Below are positions 45,614 to 56,795 of a stretch of 64,000 nucleotides of DNA, piece by piece. Origin of the DNA: Candolleomyces eurysporus. Taxonomy: Eukaryota; Basidiomycota; Agaricomycetes; Agaricales; Psathyrellaceae. The notes beneath the pieces are model-generated. The model made no database searches and was not told where the DNA came from. It saw only the letters and a program-made list of their open reading frames with translations. Made by a program: the position numbers and the translations under genes. The DNA is taken from contig JANBPK010001044.1 of the NCBI GenBank assembly GCA_027579435.1, positions 1 to 64,000 on the forward strand, read 5' to 3'. Numbering within the stretch: position 1 is the first letter of the stretch; each line of letters opens with the position of its first letter.

Positions 45614-46297
45614 AGAGAACTTTGCTCAGTGGGTGGCTGAAAGCGGTAGTGCTCATACTAGCTATAGTATAGTATGACTTATAGCCACATGCCAACGTTC
45701 CAACGAGTCAGCCAACAATGGAAGCAGGAATCGAGAGAGGCAGAGAACCAGGCCGGAATGACAAAATAAAATTGAGGATGCCAGCGAGAGCCTCAGCTTT
45801 ATATGTCGCTGACTTGCGCACGGATCTCCAAAGCAGGGATAGAAAGTCGATCGGACGTAGAAGCGACGATGACCGTCGCTGATCATGACACAGACGTCCC
45901 CGACCCCACTAGCTCAACTGTTAATGGCGTCGATATCTCAAATGGGACATCAATTTCTGATAATTTGTCTACCAATAGAACGGTACGATATGTACCAGGC
46001 TCGTCGAAGGTATCACAACAGCTCGTGCTCCGGTGATGAACGGCACAACTGAACACCAAAGAGACCACCGAGTACTATTGAGACACCCTACACAAAGAAA
46101 TCTATAGCTTCTTTCAATCGATCATCCAATAAACCACCCTTCCTAGGCGGTGCCGGGGACCCATGGATCGCCAATTGCAAGAAACGTCAGTGGCTTAACA
46201 CGGCACTCATGTCTGCTCGGGGGACGCGGATAGGGAAGAGGAGGAAAGGCAGTGGCAAAACATATTCTGGAGCCATTAATTGCAAGCTCTACCACGA
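45614..46297. repeat. repeated A-family spacer with promoter block of the remnant
   Basis: Carries TATAAA and the GGAGATCCGTGCGCAAGTC motif (about 45798-45829, minus) and the same spacer sequence as at 42840-43280. No gene. Confidence 0.55.
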
Positions 46298-48000
46298 TCA
46301 AAACAGTAGGCCTTTGCCCTTGACCTCCACAGGGTTGAAGCGACTCTTGTTTTGGTCAAAAAACAAAGGTGATCTCACAAACGGTCTCAACGGACCATCT
46401 GCCCCCTGCATTTGGAAGGTGGGAGTTTGAGCACAAGTTATCGTCGCAGCGCAAATTTCGCTCTCAAACGAATCGTGCATGGCCCTTATGTATTTGATGG
46501 CGTCTGTTGTACGACCAAGGTGCGGATATTGGCGTACAGGAGAGAGTTTGAGCGTTTGCAGGCTCGTGAGGCTCTCGGTTATTCGGGTGAGCAAGGTAGA
46601 CTGTAGGCAAAGCTGTCACTAATCGGACCAAGTGGAGTCTAGAAACCACACACCAGACCCATGGAAAGCTTCTTCTCTTGTGGATCAAGGCCGGACCATT
46701 CCTTATCAGCCGGATAATGATATAACAGAATCAAACTCTGAAGCGCCGTGCATTTGAGCACACATTCCAGGTAATTGTCCGTAATCGACCAGAATCGAAA
46801 ATCCAAAGATGAGAATGAGAGTTTTCGCAGCGACTGTCGATGGCGAGATAGGATAGTGTGGAAGACTTCATCGGGGTAACCTTCCGCTTCATGACCGCCG
46901 CTACCTCGAATGTGGAATTCGATCAGGCCTTCATACGAAGCGAGATATCGAATCGCTGCTGCATCCAATGGGCGTACAGCGAAATACCGAATCTGGATAC
47001 CGTTTGAGGCGAGAGTCTGCCACAATGATGCATTAATATTGCCCTCCTCCACTTGAACGTCGAGATGAACAAGGGATCGTAGGTAAGGAACCGACGATGT
47101 AGATATGTTGAACGAACTGTTCCTCACTGTCAGCTTGGTCAAAGAAGGGACGAATGAGGGGGTGTGCATAGAGCTGTTGAAGATTGTGTCCAGATTCTGG
47201 ATGTGTTGTTGGCCACAGTTGTTCGAAAGAGTCAGTTCTTCAAGGGCTGGACACCGAGAAACTATGCGGCCTATTGACTTGATTGTAGCTGCAAAAATTA
47301 GCAGTGATGTGAGCTTGAGAACGCGCAAATTGGCGAAGGTTTCCAGAGGCGGGACCATCTCCCTCGATTCGAAGTCCACTGGCAATGTGAGCGACAGATC
47401 TCGCAATTTCGGGGATTGGGCCAAAGCCCGAAGGACCTCCGCATCCGGTTCTCTTTTGTCCGCGCGAAAGCTAAGGCAGAATTCATTAGCAAGTTGAAAT
47501 CGAGCAGAAATATTTCAAGGTCAACATACAATGCGAATTCAATGTTCCTCAAAGCCTGGATGGCTGGTATTAGAAATCTCTTCTGGCACGCAAGCATCGT
47601 CTCCCTCGCTTCTCCCTGAAGCCTGTCATACCGACTCATCGCAGTCAATTTGACGGATAATAGGTTGAGAATGGTCAGCCTTCTTGTCCACCGAGTAGCT
47701 GGACTATTTCCAGAGGCCAGCCTCGATAGCTGATGCTCGATGTAGGACGCTGATTCTGGTACAAAGTTGATGGTGATCGACGCAAAGGTGAGTGGCTCTG
47801 CGAGCTCGTTCATCGCCTTCGAGACCAAGCGCATAGTTTTTACGCCATCGAAGTCTGCATTCTTGACCTGTGTAGCCCCAATCCCAGTCAATGTGTACAA
47901 GCCACTCTTCAAAGGAAAGATGTGTGCGCACCTTATCGAGAATGAGGCAAAAGACATCTGCTGAAAGCACTTCTAGAGCGTTAGCACCCGCTATCGACAT
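46298..48000 (-). CDS. F-box/LRR-like protein A5, 4 exons
   Basis: Model: 47932-48000, 47530-47867, 46654-47470, 46298-46600, with introns of 64, 59 and 53 nt; 508 aa. F-box: ALEVLSADVFCLILDK, then VKNADFDGVKTMRLVSKAMNEL. Exons 1-3 are the same length as in A4 and the sequence is very close, pointing to a recent duplication. Leu-rich part: LRDLSLTLPVDFES, LEELTLSNNCG. Last exon STLLTRITESLTSLQTLKLSPV...ICAATITCAQTPTFQM. A TATAAA at 48185-48190 and a shortened promoter motif (48205-48219) lie upstream. Confidence 0.86.
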
Positions 48001-48716
48001 CGTACCAGGAGTTGTATTAGCAAAAGGAAATCCTTTACTGTGAATAGATGATATAGCGCTGAAGGTGGGAGTGAAAGTCACAGCCTCGCTCGAATCACCG
48101 CTGAAGTTTGTCAACCGCTCCGTGACGGATCCGGAGTAGCCGACGGAGATCACAGATCACAGAAGCCAAAGTTCAGACGGCAGCTTTATAGTCGCTGATG
48201 CTGATGTGCGCGGACCTCCGAGTAGAGGGATGCTCTAGTAGAAATTATTGAAGAGTCGATCGGATGAAGAAATAAGCGCTTAAGCGACGATCACCTTCGC
48301 TGATCATGACAAAGAAGTCCTCGACCTCACTGGTTTTAATGACGTCGATATCTCGAAAGGTTGAACGTTGACATGATGATTTGTCCACCCAACAGAATAG
48401 TAATATGCCAGGCCAGTCGAAGGTATTACAACAACTCGTGCTTCAGTTATGAGCGGTATGATCAAACACCAAGAAACCACCTGGTACTAAATTTAATTTT
48501 TTTTATTATTTATTTTACTGCTACACGCATAATTCCATAGCGTCTTTCAATCAATTATCCAAAAAAAAAAACTACCCTTTCCAGGCGATGGTGGGGGTCC
48601 ATGCATCGCCAAGAAGTGTCAGCGGCTTGATACGGTACCCATGTCTGCTCAGGGGACGCAGATGGGAAGAAGAGGAAGGGCAGTCGCAAAACATATTCTG
48701 GAGCCATTTCTAAGCT
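48001..48716. repeat. repeated A-family spacer (A5 upstream / A6 downstream)
   Basis: The same spacer as downstream of A4 and A5, with an AT-rich interruption at 48488-48520 and an A run at 48562-48571. No gene. Confidence 0.5.
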
Positions 48717-49795
48717 CTACCATGGAAGCCGCAGTAGGCCTTCATCCTTGACCTTCACAGGATTGAAGCGACGATGGTTTGGGTCAAAAACCAAAGTTGA
48801 TGCACGCAGTCGAAACCTAGGATTTGTCCCGCGCATTGGCAAGGTAGGAGTTTGAGCACAAGTTATCGTCGCCCCACAAATTTCCCGCTCAAACGATTCC
48901 TGCATGGCCCTTCGGTAGTTCATGGCGCCTGTTCCACAACCGAAGCGCGGGTATTCGCGTACAGGAGACTATAGGCAAAGCCTTCACTAATTGGACTCAG
49001 CAGCAAAGTAGAGCTTCGAAACCACTCACCAAATCCATGGAAAGCTTCTCTTTCGGGTCAAGGCCGGACCAGTCCTTGTTATCGGCCGGATAATGATATA
49101 ACAGAGCCAAGCACTGAAGTGCCGTGCATTTGAGCACACATTCCAGGTAATTGTCCGTGATCGACCAGGATCGAAAATTCGAAAATGAGAATGAGAGTTT
49201 TTGCAGTGAGTGATGATGGCGAGATAGGATAGTGTGGAAGATTTCATCAGGGCATTCTTTTGCTTCGGGACTCTCGCGACCTCGAATGCGGAGTTCCTTC
49301 AGGCCTTCATATGAAGCCAGATATCGAACCGCTGCTGGATCAAACGGATATACAGCGAAATACTGAACCTGAATCCCGCTCAAGGCGAAAGTCTTCCAGA
49401 ATGATGCATCAACATTGCCCGCCTTCACTTCAACATCGAGATGAACGAGTGATCGTAAGTAAGGAACCGACGATGCTGATATGGTGAACGAACTGTCCAT
49501 TACTGTCAGCTTGGTCAAAGAAGGGACGAATGAGGGTGAGCGCATCGAGTCGTTGAAGATCGTGTCGAGATTTCGGATGTGCTGTTGGTTATAATCGTTC
49601 CAAAGAGCCGGTTCTTCGAGGGCTGGACATCGAGCGACCAGGCGGGCTATTGAGTTGATGGCAGATGCAGAAATTGGCAGTGACGTGAGCTTGAGTACGC
49701 GCAAATTGCCGAAGGTTTCCAGTGGCGGAACTCCCTCCGTCGATTTCAAGCTCACTGGCAACAAGAGTGACAGATCTCGCAATTTCGGAAAAGCC
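48717..49795 (-). pseudogene. F-box/LRR-like gene A6, 5'-truncated
   Basis: Exon 4 (48717-48968) and most of exon 3 (49030-about 49795) are present and open, with the usual intron between them. Homology stops inside exon 3 just before FPKLRDLSLL. Exons 1 and 2, hence the F-box, are missing. The frame runs on to 49917 through unrelated sequence. Exon 4 has also lost its first 60 nt in frame: TCT after the acceptor joins directly to CCTGTACGC, a sequence found 60 nt further into A4 exon 4. The break adjoins the composite inverted segment. Confidence 0.8.
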
Positions 49796-50114
49796 CGAAG
49801 GCCAAGTTTTGGCTGTGCTACAGCTTCGTACTCATGAAGAATAGCGGGTTTCAAAGGTAGTTTATCGCTGTAATTTTGCGCCAGATTGGTGGCTATATTG
49901 GAGGCACAATCATTCACCCGTTGTTCCAGGCAAAATTCCCTGTCAGCCCAATAACCTGTTTACCAATACAACAAAACCCTTTCTCGCAACAGGAGAATTC
50001 AACTCGACTGATAACCCGCCATCTATCTTTAGATTCACCAGCAGTGAGCCGCCAAACGGGTTGAATCCGTCGCGCGGGTTGCTTTAACCCGACGCGGGGC
50101 GCGTAGTGATCACC
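49796..50114. other. filler of unknown origin at the A6/Z junction
   Basis: About 320 bp without match elsewhere in the window. It contains a GC-rich near-palindrome (CGGGTTGCTTTAACCCG, 50085-50101) next to CGCGCGGG and GCGGGGCGCG. It could be the end of a transposable element left at the junction. Confidence 0.4.
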
Positions 50115-50722
50115 CGTGATGTGTACTCCATCAAGGAAAGGTGGCTTAATGCCGGGCGGCACGTAGTGGATCTCGTGTAGACCAGGTTCAAGTAGACCAG
50201 AAATGTCGAGGGTGAGTAGAAGTGGTGACTGTGGAGAGGGTGTTGTCAGTAGATTGAACGATTTACCCTTCTCGAGCACTCAGCAGTCTTTTATACTTGT
50301 TTGAAATACGAAGAATCTAAGATACGGAGGCGCATACCTTGTTATGAAAGTCCCCAGGATGCCAAAGCACCATATTCCCTTTCGCGAATAAAAGACGGTC
50401 TACAATGAAGCCCGGGAACCCGAAAGAACCTCATGTCTCAAATGGGACTCTTATTATCATTGTGCCTGACATTGATTGGTCCCATGGCCACTTCGACACA
50501 CAGCATGTCTTCAGAGCGGTTTCAATGTTCTTCAATAGATAAAGGAAAGTGGCGGAAGAATGTTGTAGATGACCCCCTGGTGCGAAACGTTGAATTGGGG
50601 TTGAACTTGTAGACTCTAGTGCTTGTACACACAAACAAGTTTACAACTGGGATTGTGTCAATGCCAAAATAATACTCGTAGATATGGGACCGGGAGAAAC
50701 TAGGGTACACGTCTAGCGGAAA
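50115..50722 (-). pseudogene. gene Z, inverted truncated copy
   Basis: The minus strand matches 14247-14836 of the left arm: YPSFSRSHIYEYYFGIDTIP, FRTRGSSTTFF, then SFGFPGFIVDRLLFAKGNMV ending at GTATGC (intron), then LLEPGLHEI and VPPGIKPPFLDGVHIT. Here the AAAGGG run is intact, so this exon is in frame, unlike on the left. The 3' part (NPFGFTSSS and beyond) is missing because homology ends at 50115. Confidence 0.6.
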
Positions 50723-51006
50723 CACTGCTGGGATCCAGTTTTTCTGCATTCGGCAAGATCGCTGCAAAACGCATCCTTAGATTAGAAAGTTTTGATAGTA
50801 TTCTGCATTGGGCCAAAATGTGGTGCAAAATGCGATTATTTGTCTTTTGCAGCTTGCAATACGCGGAATCTGGCGTTTCGCGGGCGGCAATACGCAAATA
50901 ATTGTCTTTTGCGCGTTGCAAGAGGTTTTTTAGAACTTAAGANTTTTTTGGATCCGTTTTGCACGCATCTTGCAAACCGCAGGAAATTTGGATCCCAGCA
51001 GTGAAA
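50720..51006. mobile_element. CACTG-ended MITE, 281 bp, with TIRs and 3-bp TSD
   Basis: The element spans 50723-51003. Both ends start CACTGCTGGGATCCA (15 identical bases), and similarity of the inverted ends continues for about 54 bp, through GCAAGAT and TGCAAAACG. It is flanked by AAA on both sides (50720-50722, 51004-51006). The corresponding site in the left arm (about 14247-14249, TTT on the plus strand) has the single AAA and no insert, which proves an insertion. CACTR termini and 3-bp duplications are typical of the CACTA/CMC group. No coding capacity, so non-autonomous. An N lies at 50943 beside a T run. Confidence 0.8.
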
Positions 51007-51027
51007 GAGCTCCTATTGGTTTTCACA

Positions 51028-51959
51028 TGTTTCCGAGTTTGGTTGAAGCGCGGTGGCGTTCCTATGCGTCTAATCCAGTCGGTAATGACCATACGGAGCA
51101 TGAAGACAACCTGACCGGTGTTCTCTTTCATCGCGCTCAACGTCTTCGTGGCTCGTGGCGCGTTGGACGAGGTATCTCAACTCCTGATCACGAAAAATTC
51201 GTTCGTCACCTCGACAATATCCTTGCTTCGAGCACTTCCAGCGGGTCGGGAGTGAACTGGGAGTCACTCACGAGGATCATCAAAGACCGCTACAGCGACC
51301 GACTTGAAATTCTGCACCACACCCTCCACGGCTTGCATGGAGGCGGAAGTTCCTCACCAATCGAGCGATTGCGACAGGCCCATCGGTACATTGACGGCAT
51401 GTTGACGCCATACATTCTCAACGGTGTTCGCCCTCCAGTTCGGTTGACTTCGACAAATACACCCCCCACCGCCAATCACACCTGGGCCGTCCCCGTTTTC
51501 CGTGAATGCGCCACCACACACGTACGGGCCCTGTACGCTCTCAAAGATGACATGACGCGGGCAGAAGTTCTCTTGCTTGAAGCCGCAAGTGGAGTGCTAA
51601 ACGAAATTTGTCGGACTATAGTCGGCTTGTGGGCGCACGGCATTGAAGCGGGCCTCGACCTGCCTCCTTCCAACTCCTCTCCCAATTCCGCAGCTTCTTA
51701 TCACCATTACGCTGAGAAACTCACAGATCTCATCGTTTGGCTGGGTTGGAGCGCATGGTTCAAGTGCCGAAATCCGACTTGTACTTTCGAAGAGACGTGC
51801 TATTTGCCGACGTGGCCATTCTTTCATAACGTCAAGCCCTGGCCGCCCAGTGCTCCTCGTCGTCGGTATCCGGATTGGGGAGACCCCGATGACACGTCCG
51901 AGTGGGACTTCCCAAAACCGCGGTGTTATAGGAGGGTGTTTCCGTTCAAGCTTCCATGA
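51028..51959 (+). pseudogene. gene Y', 5'-truncated copy of Y
   Basis: An open frame from FPSLVEARWRSYASN to the end GxPFKLP matches the last 310 or so codons of Y (left arm 11606 to about 12530) with few replacements. The upstream 1.7 kb of the left arm, with exons 1-2 and the start of exon 3, is deleted: sequence next to Z (CTCCTATTG, 51010-51018) joins after a few bases to the middle of Y exon 3. There is no signal anchor and no start in the original context, so it is probably not functional. Confidence 0.8.
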
Positions 51960-53428
51960 AAATGGGGTTCTGAGGAGGTAATCTACATATATCTAGAATT
52001 TCATGCTGCTGAATCATGTGTAATCCCATCGGAGAAGAAATTGGGTCCGACGGTGGGTGCTAAAGCTAGAGCTAGGTACCGGAGCTGGCTTTCTCAAGCT
52101 TAGCCAATGCAGCCGATGCATCCATTAATTGGCAACCGCGAATGAATGAAACTACGCACTGAGGGTCAGCTGGTAAGCCCCAGTAGGGTTCGTGCAAACA
52201 TGCACAGCAGTACTGAATGGTGTGCCTTTGCAGCCGAGTACCGCCTACATCCAGCTGGCTTCAAGCATCTGTCGGTTAAGGTACGTCAATGACGGCCGAC
52301 CTGCAACTACAAACCCACATTTGTTTGCTCACGGGCATCATGTCCAGGAAGGTTCTCCGGATCGAGTTCTCCCTTCCTAATTTTGGCATCTTAGCCAATG
52401 CGATGTGTCGCGTTCTGCTTACTCCCCAACGAGCTCGAGTCCATCGGCACTATAGTAAGAGAGGCGGGTATCGTATTCAACTCCAGGCCTCCTGGCGCTG
52501 ACCTTTAAGGCTCCTTTTGTGAAGCTGACGGGCTCGACTGTCGTGTTAATACCCTGAATCTATTGTGTGCACGGAGAAGTTCGCCAGTCACTGGTGCCCT
52601 CAATGGCCTTCATTGAACACGCCGGCCATGTTTGACAGTGGGTACCACTGTGACTAAATCTCACCGGTGGGTTCTGATAATTTTACGTCTTTTGGTTACT
52701 CAGTTACGGTTCATTGAAGTCTATTGTAACGGCNTTTTTTCTTGTTACTGCATTGGTAATCGAACTGTACGGTAAAAGGCATATCAAATGGTCGGGAGGA
52801 CGCCTACAATTTCATGAGGGTGTCTACAGCGGCAGGCAGCATCTTTTCGATCTGCATGTGCCATGGAATGCACCACAGGTATTTTCAAGAAGCTGGTCGA
52901 GTTCTGGAAACTGCCCGGAACATGGAAAGTTTGTGTACACGCAGGTCTCACACCATTCATCCAGCCGGCGTCATCTCAAGACAGTTATGGAGACCTGGGG
53001 TTCAACTACATCGGCTAACGAGATGCTCGCCAGGAACAATGTCGAATGATCAGTAGAACACCAACAAACTGGTGACGATGTCTCCAGCCGCAGGCGACAG
53101 CTGGTCGATTGTGTACGCAATGGAAAGCTCCCACATGCATTTTCAAAAAGCCGGCCCTCTCGAGCCCCTGGAGACCACTCGGAACATCAAAGATCTGAGT
53201 ACATTCACAGCCTGGACCATTCATTCAGCCGGTCATGTTCGGACACCTGTGATTTTTTGAGGGACAATCATAGACTGAATTGACCCATTGTATGACGAAA
53301 TGTGGATCCATGTCCTTTTGGTTTGCACTATATAAGCCATCTGAGCAAGAGGGACAAACCTACGACTCTCCTACACCAAGTCAAGTCGCTTCTCATTCTC
53401 AGCCCAATTCTCCTAGCCTACCTTTTCG
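51960..53428. repeat. inverted copy of the X-Y intergenic block
   Basis: Matches 10113-11600 in reverse orientation, including the tandem degenerate repeats (about 52795-53000 and 53070-53240). An N at 52733 stands before six T. TATATAA at 53329-53335 precedes the X copy by about 95 bp. No other gene. Confidence 0.6.
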
Positions 53429-54032
53429 ATGCTCGATTTCGATCATACCTGGTACAACAACCTTCCCACCATCCAGGGAGCCAGCGAGACGTTCACCGAC
53501 CGACCCCAGTGGCTGAAGAAGATCGNCCCCCCTGATGGCCCGAGAAGAGTACAAAGCCTACGCTTTAACCCTTGTCCATCAACATGTTAAGCTGGAGCAA
53601 GGCGAACGGATGGTTGCCACGGGCCTAGTCACTCGGCCAGAAAGCGTCCCCGACAAAGAGCACCCCAATGTTATACCCAGCGCCTGGACTGCGGAGGGAA
53701 AGCCATTCGAGTGGCTGAGGGTGGCGACACCCGAGGACCTCTTGCCTCCTCCGCCCGCCAAGTTGATCGAAGACTTAGAGGCGATATTGGCGGAAGACTC
53801 CGCCATCCGCCGAGTCTTAGGGCTGGCGTTGAGACCTGGACACCTCTCCGAGGAATATGTCTGGTGGGAGAGCATTGATCATTCTCTTCGACAGCACGTT
53901 CTTTCGGAGAAGGAAAGGTCAAAGCTTTCGGCATCGGACTATGAAACTTGCTGGATCCCCAAGCGTACCGGAGCCACCGAAATGGACATTGTTATGGCTT
54001 GCTGTGGTCTCTGCTATTGGCCGAGTCATTAG
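53429..54032 (+). CDS. gene X, inverted copy
   Basis: Starts MLDFDHTWYNNLP, one codon longer than the left copy at the fourth codon. The frame is interrupted only at 53526, where an N stands in front of six C; the left copy has exactly six C there and no N. Leaving the N out gives an intact protein of about 199 aa ending CGLCYWPSH. The proteins differ at roughly one residue in twenty. Likely functional if the N is an artefact. Confidence 0.7.
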
Positions 54033-55279
54033 GGAGTTTTGGGAACGCTTTGTAGTTCATCTCGCTTTGTAGTTCACCATGTTTTGTAGTTCACCCCGTG
54101 TGTATCTGCACCCCTCCAAAGTATTAGTTACACTTAGCAGAGACACTTGTTTCAACCGTATTCATCTTTGTATCTCGGCGCTACCAACATGTTTTCTTTG
54201 CGATACGAAAACGGGCCGGCATCATTAACCTACAGAGGCTCTCAGGCAAATCTCCAGTCACTGATCACTCCGAACGGCAAAAAGAACAAAAAGGAGTCTG
54301 GGTAGTATCTACGACAGCCGAATATAAACATACTCACAACAAATACGACAGCGACAGCCTGTAGCGCTTTCACCCCAACTTCAGCTTGCATGCCGCGCAC
54401 AATCCCTTCCTTGGGTTCCAGGAATTGGTGACATGGTCGTGTTCTCCCGGCCTGGACACGGGAAACCGGTCATCATTCGATCGAAGGGGACGAGCTGCCG
54501 AGCCATCTTTTGTCACTGGAATCCCAATTGGAAGAGCTGGTGTCGTATGGGTGGGAAAGACGGCCAGATCATGGGAGACCGAACTCTCGCTTTCTAGTTC
54601 ACGAGCGATTTTGATTCATCCTCAAAGTCTCGGATCGGGGTTTATTAGCCTGAAATCCATTCCACTCGTGAACATTTACGAGGGCCGTATCAAGCAAGGC
54701 AAAATAGATGTAATCACCGATGACATTCGTTGCGTTCTCGCCTTCTGCTCTAACTTGGAAAACTTTCACGTTACTGCCACAGACTTTGGCTGACGCCACA
54801 ACTAGCTGATTGGAAGTAAGATGCTTTCTGAAGACTTTTTGACATAGGTCACAGTAATGGATTCAGCAGAATTCTACGGAGGGAAAAGCAAGTAATACGT
54901 GCTAATCAGCTCTCTGCAAAGTTGAGATGACATTTTCTGCCCTCATTCATATCATGCAACCCGTACTTCAGCGTTCTGCCATTTTCTCCAATTTCAGGAA
55001 GAAAGGGAGAATGCCGCCTTTCTGCAGGCAATATCTGGCCCAATACTAACAGCTTTCACATCAATGGAATTGTTTGGCAATAGGCGACGCCATCACCATG
55101 CTCCGTTGAAGAATTTGTTTCAAACTCGTAACATACAGAGAAATCGAACAAAAATAGCAATTTAAACATCCATAGAAGCCTCAGGCCTATTAGGAAATCC
55201 TCTGTTACAGAAGTAGCCCATTAAAGAAGCTCCTGAACGACGTTTATGGTCGTAGGAGAACCTACGTTGAAAACCGTAG
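54033..55279. other. unique sequence between X copy and Y'' copy
   Basis: No gene recognised apart from the B-family fragment at 54595-54800. Confidence 0.4.
54595..54800 (+). pseudogene. fragment of a B-family F-box/LRR gene
   Basis: About 205 bp code for FISLKSIPLVNIYEGRIKQG and VITDDIRCVLAFCSNLENFHVTATDFG, then hit a stop. It matches the middle of B1 (about 21396-21580) and the same region of B3 and B4. It has no flanking B sequence, so it was moved here with the composite segment. Confidence 0.75.
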
Positions 55280-56795
55280 AACCGGAGTCTGTCGAATGGG
55301 CAAGAAAGCTGCACCGAGTGATGCGTCTTCATTTGACGGATAGGCAGATATCCACTCGCCCAGAAAGCGCGGTTGGGGAGGCATCGAGGTCTATCTTGAT
55401 TAGACAGTTTGGTAGGCATGGATATCGTCAGGGAGGGACTCGGAGAAGGGCAAAGCCATGGACGGCAAACAAGCCAAAATACTGGCGAAGCGGTCCGGGT
55501 CCAGTCTGTCCCGGATGCGCTTTGCCGTTCTCCTTCCCCCATGAACTGGACGAAAGAATAATCATTCGTGTGCCGAATGCCGTAGCTGTACAAGTATAGC
55601 AGAGGTAAGCCTACTGGTTTTGTCCTTCGAGCGCTGTCCAACCTTCGGGATCAATAGGTCAGGCGTTCCGTCCACAGTTTTGTCTGGTTTTGCTCTTTGC
55701 GGTGACTCCACCGCATCCTCCCTTATGGCTAGCTGCCCTCCTTGTGCTGACAGGTGGAGCAGCTCTTGAAGTACATTCTAAAGGCCGTGAGTTGATTCAA
55801 AAACCTCTGAACCCCCCCCCGGATCGAACCCATGGCTTGGAAGCTGGGATTTTGACGCCCTACCATCGCTGAACGCAACACACAACCTCGTGTTCGATTC
55901 TGTAAGCTCTTCGTGGCAGCAATGGCCGAATACGAGGTATCGCAACGGTACGTAGCCGTTCCTGCGCCGATGTGAGGATTTTTCTTCATTTTTATCGCTG
56001 ACGATTTCTTTGCAGGCCATACTATCATTCCTGGGACCATTCCAGGTGGAACGTTGCTTCATCACGGAACATCCTACCGAATCATACCTTCTACCCCTGA
56101 ATCCACAGCTTTAGATCCCGAATTCTCGTATATGTTCTGCCGTACACCTACGCCCGGCGCTGGCTGTTGGCATTTAACCTTGATTGCGAGAAGGGAGCTT
56201 AAGGTCTTATACTTCGATGGGGCCAGCGCGGTGAAGACATGGGGCGCGATGGACTCGCAAGACCTCATCTTGGATGGAGAAGTGGACGATGAGAGGGTAT
56301 GGGACGAAGCGCAGAGGCTCAAGAAGCTATGCGAGTGGGGCAAGAAATACAGCTTCGATGGCTTTGTAAGGTTGCAATCTTCTATGTGCGTATATCTCGT
56401 TCATCTTGATTTATTCTTTCCCTGTCTCATCGCCTATTTATTTTCCAGAGAAGTGATGCTCTGTGGGCGCACGGCATTGAAGCAGGCCTCGGCCTGCCTC
56501 CTTCCAACTCCTCTCCCAATTCTACAGCTTCTTGTCACCATTACGCTGAGAAACTCACAGATCTCATTGTTTGGCTGGATTGGAGCGCATGGTTCAAGTG
56601 CCGAAATCCAACTTGTACTTTTGAAGAGACGTGCTATTTGCCGACATGGCTATTCTTTCATAACGTCAAGCCCTGGCCGCCCAGTGCTCCTCGTCGTCGG
56701 CATCTGGATTGGGGAGACCCGATGACACGTCCGAGTGGGACTTCCCGAAACCGCGGTGTTATAGGAGAGTGTTTCCGTTCAAGCTTCCGTGAAAA
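55280..56795 (+). pseudogene. gene Y'', second copy of Y with large internal deletion
   Basis: Matches left-arm 14010-11606 in reverse: the 5' exon region with donor GTAAGCC (55612), the hydrophobic anchor LWLAALLVLTGGAALEV, exon 2 (HTIIPGTIP, LLHHGTSYR, YMFCRTPTPGAGCWHL) and introns with normal ends. Inside exon 3 about 870 bp are missing: ATGCTCTG joins TGGGCGCACGGC, with a TG microhomology, which puts the remaining C-terminal part out of frame. The C run at 55812-55819 (nine) also does not keep frame. Clearly a pseudogene, and complementary to Y', which keeps the 3' part. Confidence 0.8.

Noticed and set aside
55690..55872. A TGA in Y'' after GGATTT suggested a C-to-T nonsense mutation
   Set aside because: The correct frame, found through HNLVFDSV and WPNTRYRNG and the splice phase, reads WDFDALPSLNAT without a stop. 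The real defects are the C-run length and the deletion.
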